Source: Parcubacteria group bacterium CG11_big_fil_rev_8_21_14_0_20_39_22
GTDB taxonomy: Bacteria; Patescibacteriota; Minisyncoccia; Phycocordibacterales; GCA-002787175
NCBI GenBank assembly: GCA_002787175.1
Contig: PCWC01000096.1
Location: forward strand, 1 to 16,997
Length of the DNA: 16,997 bases
Reading direction: 5' to 3'
Shown: one piece after another, positions 14,457 to 16,997 of the stretch
Position numbering within the stretch: the first letter of the stretch is position 1
Layout: each line of letters opens with the position of its first letter
Notes under the pieces: model-generated
Databases searched by the model: none
Told to the model about the DNA's origin: nothing
What the model saw: the letters and a program-made list of their open reading frames with translations, nothing else
Translations under genes and position numbers: made by a program

Positions 14457-14640
14457 TTTAAAATTTTTAATTCTCAATTTTTAATTTTTAAATAATTTCC
14501 AATTACTAAATTTTTAAACCACAGCACCGAAAAAGGTCTCCTGCATCGAGGTTGTTTATCCGAATTTCTCTTGTTTAAAAATTGGAACTTTAAACATTGT
14601 TTACAAAAATTTAAAAATTATAAAAATTAAGAATTATTTC
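14457..14640. repeat. AT-rich dispersed repeat between ntpB and ntpD, copy 2
   Basis: This AT-rich stretch aligns over most of its length with the core at about 10853-11031. The clearest match starts at 14557 (TATCCGAATTTCTCTTGTTT) and continues through the TTTAAAAATT-rich tail to the end. The left parts also share AATTTTTAATT words in the same order. Together with copy 1 it flanks ntpA-ntpB in direct orientation. The rest of the 285-base spacer (14409-14456 and 14641-14693) contains no gene. Confidence 0.65.
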
Positions 14641-14693
14641 CTGCCATTAGCTTTCCACTTACCAACTACTCATTCTTCCTAACAGCTACCCTT

Positions 14694-15329
14694 ATGATAT
14701 TAAAAGTAAACCCAACACGAATCAATTTGTTAAACCTCAAGAAAGAATTGAAGGTTGCTAAGCGTGGTCATAAATTACTTAAAGACAAGCGTGACGGTCT
14801 TATGAAAAAATTTATGGTTGCAATCTATGAAGTAAAAGACCTTCGTAGTAGAGTAGAAACTGAATTAGGCGAAGTTTTTAAGCATTATGTAAGAGGTAGT
14901 GCACTTATGTCACAGAACGCGACTGAGAACGCTTTTTTGCTACCAAGCGCCAAAATTTCCGTTGAGGTGAGTAATGAGACTGTAATGTCTGTACCGACTC
15001 CTCGATTTTCACTTACAAAAAAGGGGAACCTGTTCTCTTACGGGCTTCTTGAAACCAATGCCGAGATTGATACTTCGGTCTCAAAATTGGACAAATCCTT
15101 CGCCGACTTGATTGCTCTTGCAGAGCTTGAAAAGACCATCGAGAACCTAGCTGCCGAGATTGAGCGTACCAGAAGAAGGGCGAGTGCTCTTGAAAACACG
15201 AAGATTCCCAACTTAAACGATACTATTAAATTTATAACTATGCGTCTTGAGGAACAGGCGAGAGATACTATTGTCGGTACAATGAGAATCAAAGCGATGA
15301 TTGTGGCGAAAGAGGAGAGTGTAAATTAA
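14694..15329 (+). CDS. ntpD: V-type ATPase central-shaft subunit D
   Basis: A 211-residue subunit of typical length. It starts NPTRINLLNLKKELKVAKRG, followed by HKLLKDKRDGLMKKF, the invariant signature of the D subunit. The N- and C-terminal helices form the antiparallel coiled coil that runs up the centre of the head, with a short variable middle (about 90-125). It pairs with NtpG and transmits rotation between the head and the c-ring. It is the last gene of the cluster, and lies 285 bases after ntpB because of the AT-rich repeat; I see no confident promoter in that gap. ATG start, preceded by pyrimidine-rich sequence and no Shine-Dalgarno. Confidence 0.97.
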   Translation: MILKVNPTRINLLNLKKELKVAKRGHKLLKDKRDGLMKKFMVAIYEVKDLRSRVETELGEVFKHYVRGSALMSQNATENAFLLPSAKISVEVSNETVMSVPTPRFSLTKKGNLFSYGLLETNAEIDTSVSKLDKSFADLIALAELEKTIENLAAEIERTRRRASALENTKIPNLNDTIKFITMRLEEQARDTIVGTMRIKAMIVAKEESVN

Positions 15330-15414
15330 ATTTCTGCAGAAAAATAAGCAAGATGTGGGATTGTCTCAGATGTAGGTTTTCAAGAGATTAAAGAATCACG
15401 AACAAGCTATAAAT

Positions 15415-16137
15415 ATGATTTGTAAAAACCTTAATAAAAGAATTATTGAAGTGTGGAAAAAGAATTTTGATGGTCAGTCTACGCGTACTCCTTTATTTTT
15501 CGGTGAGCTAAAGAAGGAGTGCCTTCTTTTTGTAAGTTTGAACCCATCTTTTAGCGACGGTGGGTTCAAGACAATTTTAAGAGACACAAAGTATGAAGGA
15601 ATGAACCATGGTGATTTTTTTTCATGGAAACCGGATAGAAAAGATTTTGAGGAGTATATTGAAATATGTATTGATATTGACACAAACCATGCGAGAAAGA
15701 AATACCCAAAATTTTTTGGCAAAATGGATAACTTCGCAAAGTGCATTGGCATGGATTATGAACACATTGACCTGTTTTTCCATCGCGAAACTGAGCAAAA
15801 ATCTTTTAAGAAGGAAATCCTTAACGGTAATGAGTTGAACGAATTCGGAAGATGTCAGATGGAGATTGCATGGGATGCAATCACATGTTCAGATCCGAAA
15901 GTGGTAGTAGTTGCCAATGCTTTTGGCTCTGATTTGATCAAGAAAGAGTGGCACGATAGATTAACCGACTTTGATGACAAAATTGGTACTTATTGGATAG
16001 AACTAAACGACAAAAAAATTTCTATATTTTTCTCATCTATGCTTACTGGACAACGTGCTCTTGATAAGGGTTCGCTTGAGCGGTTGAAGTGGCATGTGAA
16101 GAATGTATTAGACAAATCAGGTAGAATAGATACATGA
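15415..16137 (+). CDS. Hypothetical protein, faintly uracil-DNA-glycosylase-like
   Basis: A 240-residue soluble protein without signal peptide or membrane helices. I cannot assign it firmly. It contains LLFVSLNPSFSDGG (37-50), similar in form to the strand-plus-NP motif that begins the active site in the UDG superfamily (for example G-[IL]-N-P-[GS] in Mug-type enzymes). Later come a strand-like VVVVANAFGSDLI and, near the end, FFSSMLTGQRALDKGSLERL, at the position where UDG-like proteins carry their second motif (usually H-P-S). The second motif is not conserved in the usual form, so catalysis is doubtful. HIDLFFHRETEQ is another conserved-looking block. ATG start directly after an AT-rich TATAAAT, no Shine-Dalgarno. 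It lies 85 bases beyond the ATPase operon, same strand; there is no sign of functional linkage. Confidence 0.82.
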   Translation: MICKNLNKRIIEVWKKNFDGQSTRTPLFFGELKKECLLFVSLNPSFSDGGFKTILRDTKYEGMNHGDFFSWKPDRKDFEEYIEICIDIDTNHARKKYPKFFGKMDNFAKCIGMDYEHIDLFFHRETEQKSFKKEILNGNELNEFGRCQMEIAWDAITCSDPKVVVVANAFGSDLIKKEWHDRLTDFDDKIGTYWIELNDKKISIFFSSMLTGQRALDKGSLERLKWHVKNVLDKSGRIDT

Positions 16138-16218
16138 GTATACCTGCTTTAACTACCAGCTTCGGATTCGGGACATAGATGAATACTTGTATTTTGTTGT
16201 TTGCGGATTGAGAAAATT

Positions 16219-16758
16219 ATGAAAATATTTATCGAATCAAAAAAAAGGTTTCGATCCAGTATCTTCGCCGAATACCTACCAATGTTTTTGATAACATTTG
16301 CACTTGTTTTCGGTGTCTCATATTTAGTAAATGGTACTCCTCCGAATGATGTTGTTTCTATCGAAGAAGTCGGTGCTTCTATAGAGGAAAACAGTACTAC
16401 AAGTGAGACTTCTAAAGATAATGTCATTTCTGTTGAGAAAGCTAACACTGCAGAGGAATACTTGCCTGATTCATATTGGATCAAAGTAGTACAGGTTGGT
16501 GGTTTTGATTCAAATTTGCTTAGTAAGGTTGCCTTGATTTCTGATGAAGACTTTCACGCATATATAGACAGTGATAAATTTGTAACTACATCATTCAACA
16601 GCAACTTGAGTTTGTTGTGGGTGGGTTGCCGTGAGGGGTACAAAATTGTAAACGAAAAAAGCGAGACGAACAGTGCCATTTATGGAGTGGATTCTATCCG
16701 TGGTATTGAGTTGATTGCTGATGTGAATAAACTCAATATTAGGTGTAAAAAACATTAA
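16219..16758 (+). CDS. Membrane-anchored exported protein of unknown function
   Basis: A 179-residue protein starting at the ATG at 16219; an in-frame TTG at 16201 would add six residues. A basic N-terminus (KKRFRSS, about 8-14) and one hydrophobic helix (about 19-38) predict an uncleaved signal anchor with the rest outside the cell. Residues 40-80 are a low-complexity, Ser/Thr/Glu-rich linker. A compact domain follows (about 80-179) with WIKVVQVGGFDSNLLSKVALISDEDF and two cysteines, Cys137 and Cys176, that could pair. I recognise no family. It is preceded by an 81-base gap after the previous gene, with no convincing promoter, and is followed by a perfect hairpin. Confidence 0.72.
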   Translation: MKIFIESKKRFRSSIFAEYLPMFLITFALVFGVSYLVNGTPPNDVVSIEEVGASIEENSTTSETSKDNVISVEKANTAEEYLPDSYWIKVVQVGGFDSNLLSKVALISDEDFHAYIDSDKFVTTSFNSNLSLLWVGCREGYKIVNEKSETNSAIYGVDSIRGIELIADVNKLNIRCKKH

Positions 16759-16767
16759 GAGAAGTAT

Positions 16768-16807
16768 CTACACCCTTATAATCGACGACCGTCGATTATA
16801 AGTGTAG
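16768..16807. terminator. Hairpin after the last gene, terminator-like without T-run
   Basis: CTTATAATCGAC (16775-16786) pairs exactly with 16791-16802 around GACC, and CTACA (16768-16772) with TGTAG (16803-16807), leaving CC bulged. The sequence after it is a run of G, not T, so intrinsic termination in the plus direction is doubtful. It starts 9 bases after the stop codon. Confidence 0.55.
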
Positions 16808-16997
16808 GGGGGGGACACAGAATAACTTATGCTACTAAAAAAGTGGTTCGTAATTATGCCAATCTCTTTAAGGGAATAATTTGATTTAAGAAATTATACC
16901 CTTAAGGTAGAAGTATGAAGTTTTCGGGTCTGTAAAGATTAGTGTGTCTCATCCCTGTTAATAAATGAAAATTGGTGAACCGGAAACTTCGACCAAT

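Noticed and set aside
16829..16879. 16-codon ATG frame near the right edge
   Set aside because: It is too short and lacks any supporting signal; the 16808-16997 region shows no gene I can support.
1..16997. CRISPR array, tRNA, rRNA or defence cluster
   Set aside because: No regularly spaced direct repeats, cloverleaf-like or rRNA-like sequence was seen, and no nuclease, methylase or toxin-antitoxin gene pair is present.

Overview
The window is bacterial chromosome. TypA/BipA, a MATE transporter, sigma70-like promoters and Rho-independent-type terminators argue against an archaeon, even though the main operon encodes an A/V-type ATPase. Three features suggest a member of the Patescibacteria (CPR, perhaps Parcubacteria): a DUF5654-like small membrane protein, start codons with no Shine-Dalgarno sequence in front of almost every gene, and spacers full of long perfect hairpins and AT-rich dispersed repeats. 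This placement is an inference; no rRNA or other marker is present to fix it.

Layout. 1-465: no clear gene, possibly the first codons of a minus-strand gene at 1-45, and a 152-bp non-autonomous mobile element (MITE) at 210-361 with 12-bp inverted ends and an exact 8-bp target duplication. 466-1255: a two-gene unit of a small two-helix membrane protein and a membrane-anchored bacterial PH-domain protein. 1416-2759: a MATE efflux pump. 2760-3195: a spacer with four consecutive hairpins, one a 59-bp palindrome with 29-bp perfect arms. 3196-4989: typA. 5260-5538: an RRM RNA-binding protein behind a good promoter and a leader of about 124 nt. 5667-5921: a DUF5654-like protein.

6014-15329 is a complete nine-gene A/V-type ATPase cluster in the order F(G/H)-I-K-E-C-G(F)-A-B-D, the same order as the Enterococcus hirae Na+-ATPase operon ntpFIKECGABD. 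The c-ring subunit keeps the Na+ ligand set (Leu56, Ser59, Gln60, Gln112, Glu141), so sodium coupling is predicted. The operon is not compact. Two related AT-rich repeats (about 10853-11031 and 14457-14640) flank ntpA-ntpB on both sides, and a likely internal promoter precedes ntpA. If the enzyme hydrolyses ATP it would export Na+ and could power the nearby MATE pump; it could instead make ATP from a sodium gradient.

15415-16758 holds two unassigned genes: a 240-residue protein with a weak resemblance to the uracil-DNA-glycosylase superfamily, and a membrane-anchored protein with an exported domain. 16759-16997 holds one hairpin and no gene that I can support. I did not find a clear new multi-gene defence or mobile system. 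The most unusual content is in the spacers: the MITE, the hairpin array and the repeats around ntpAB.
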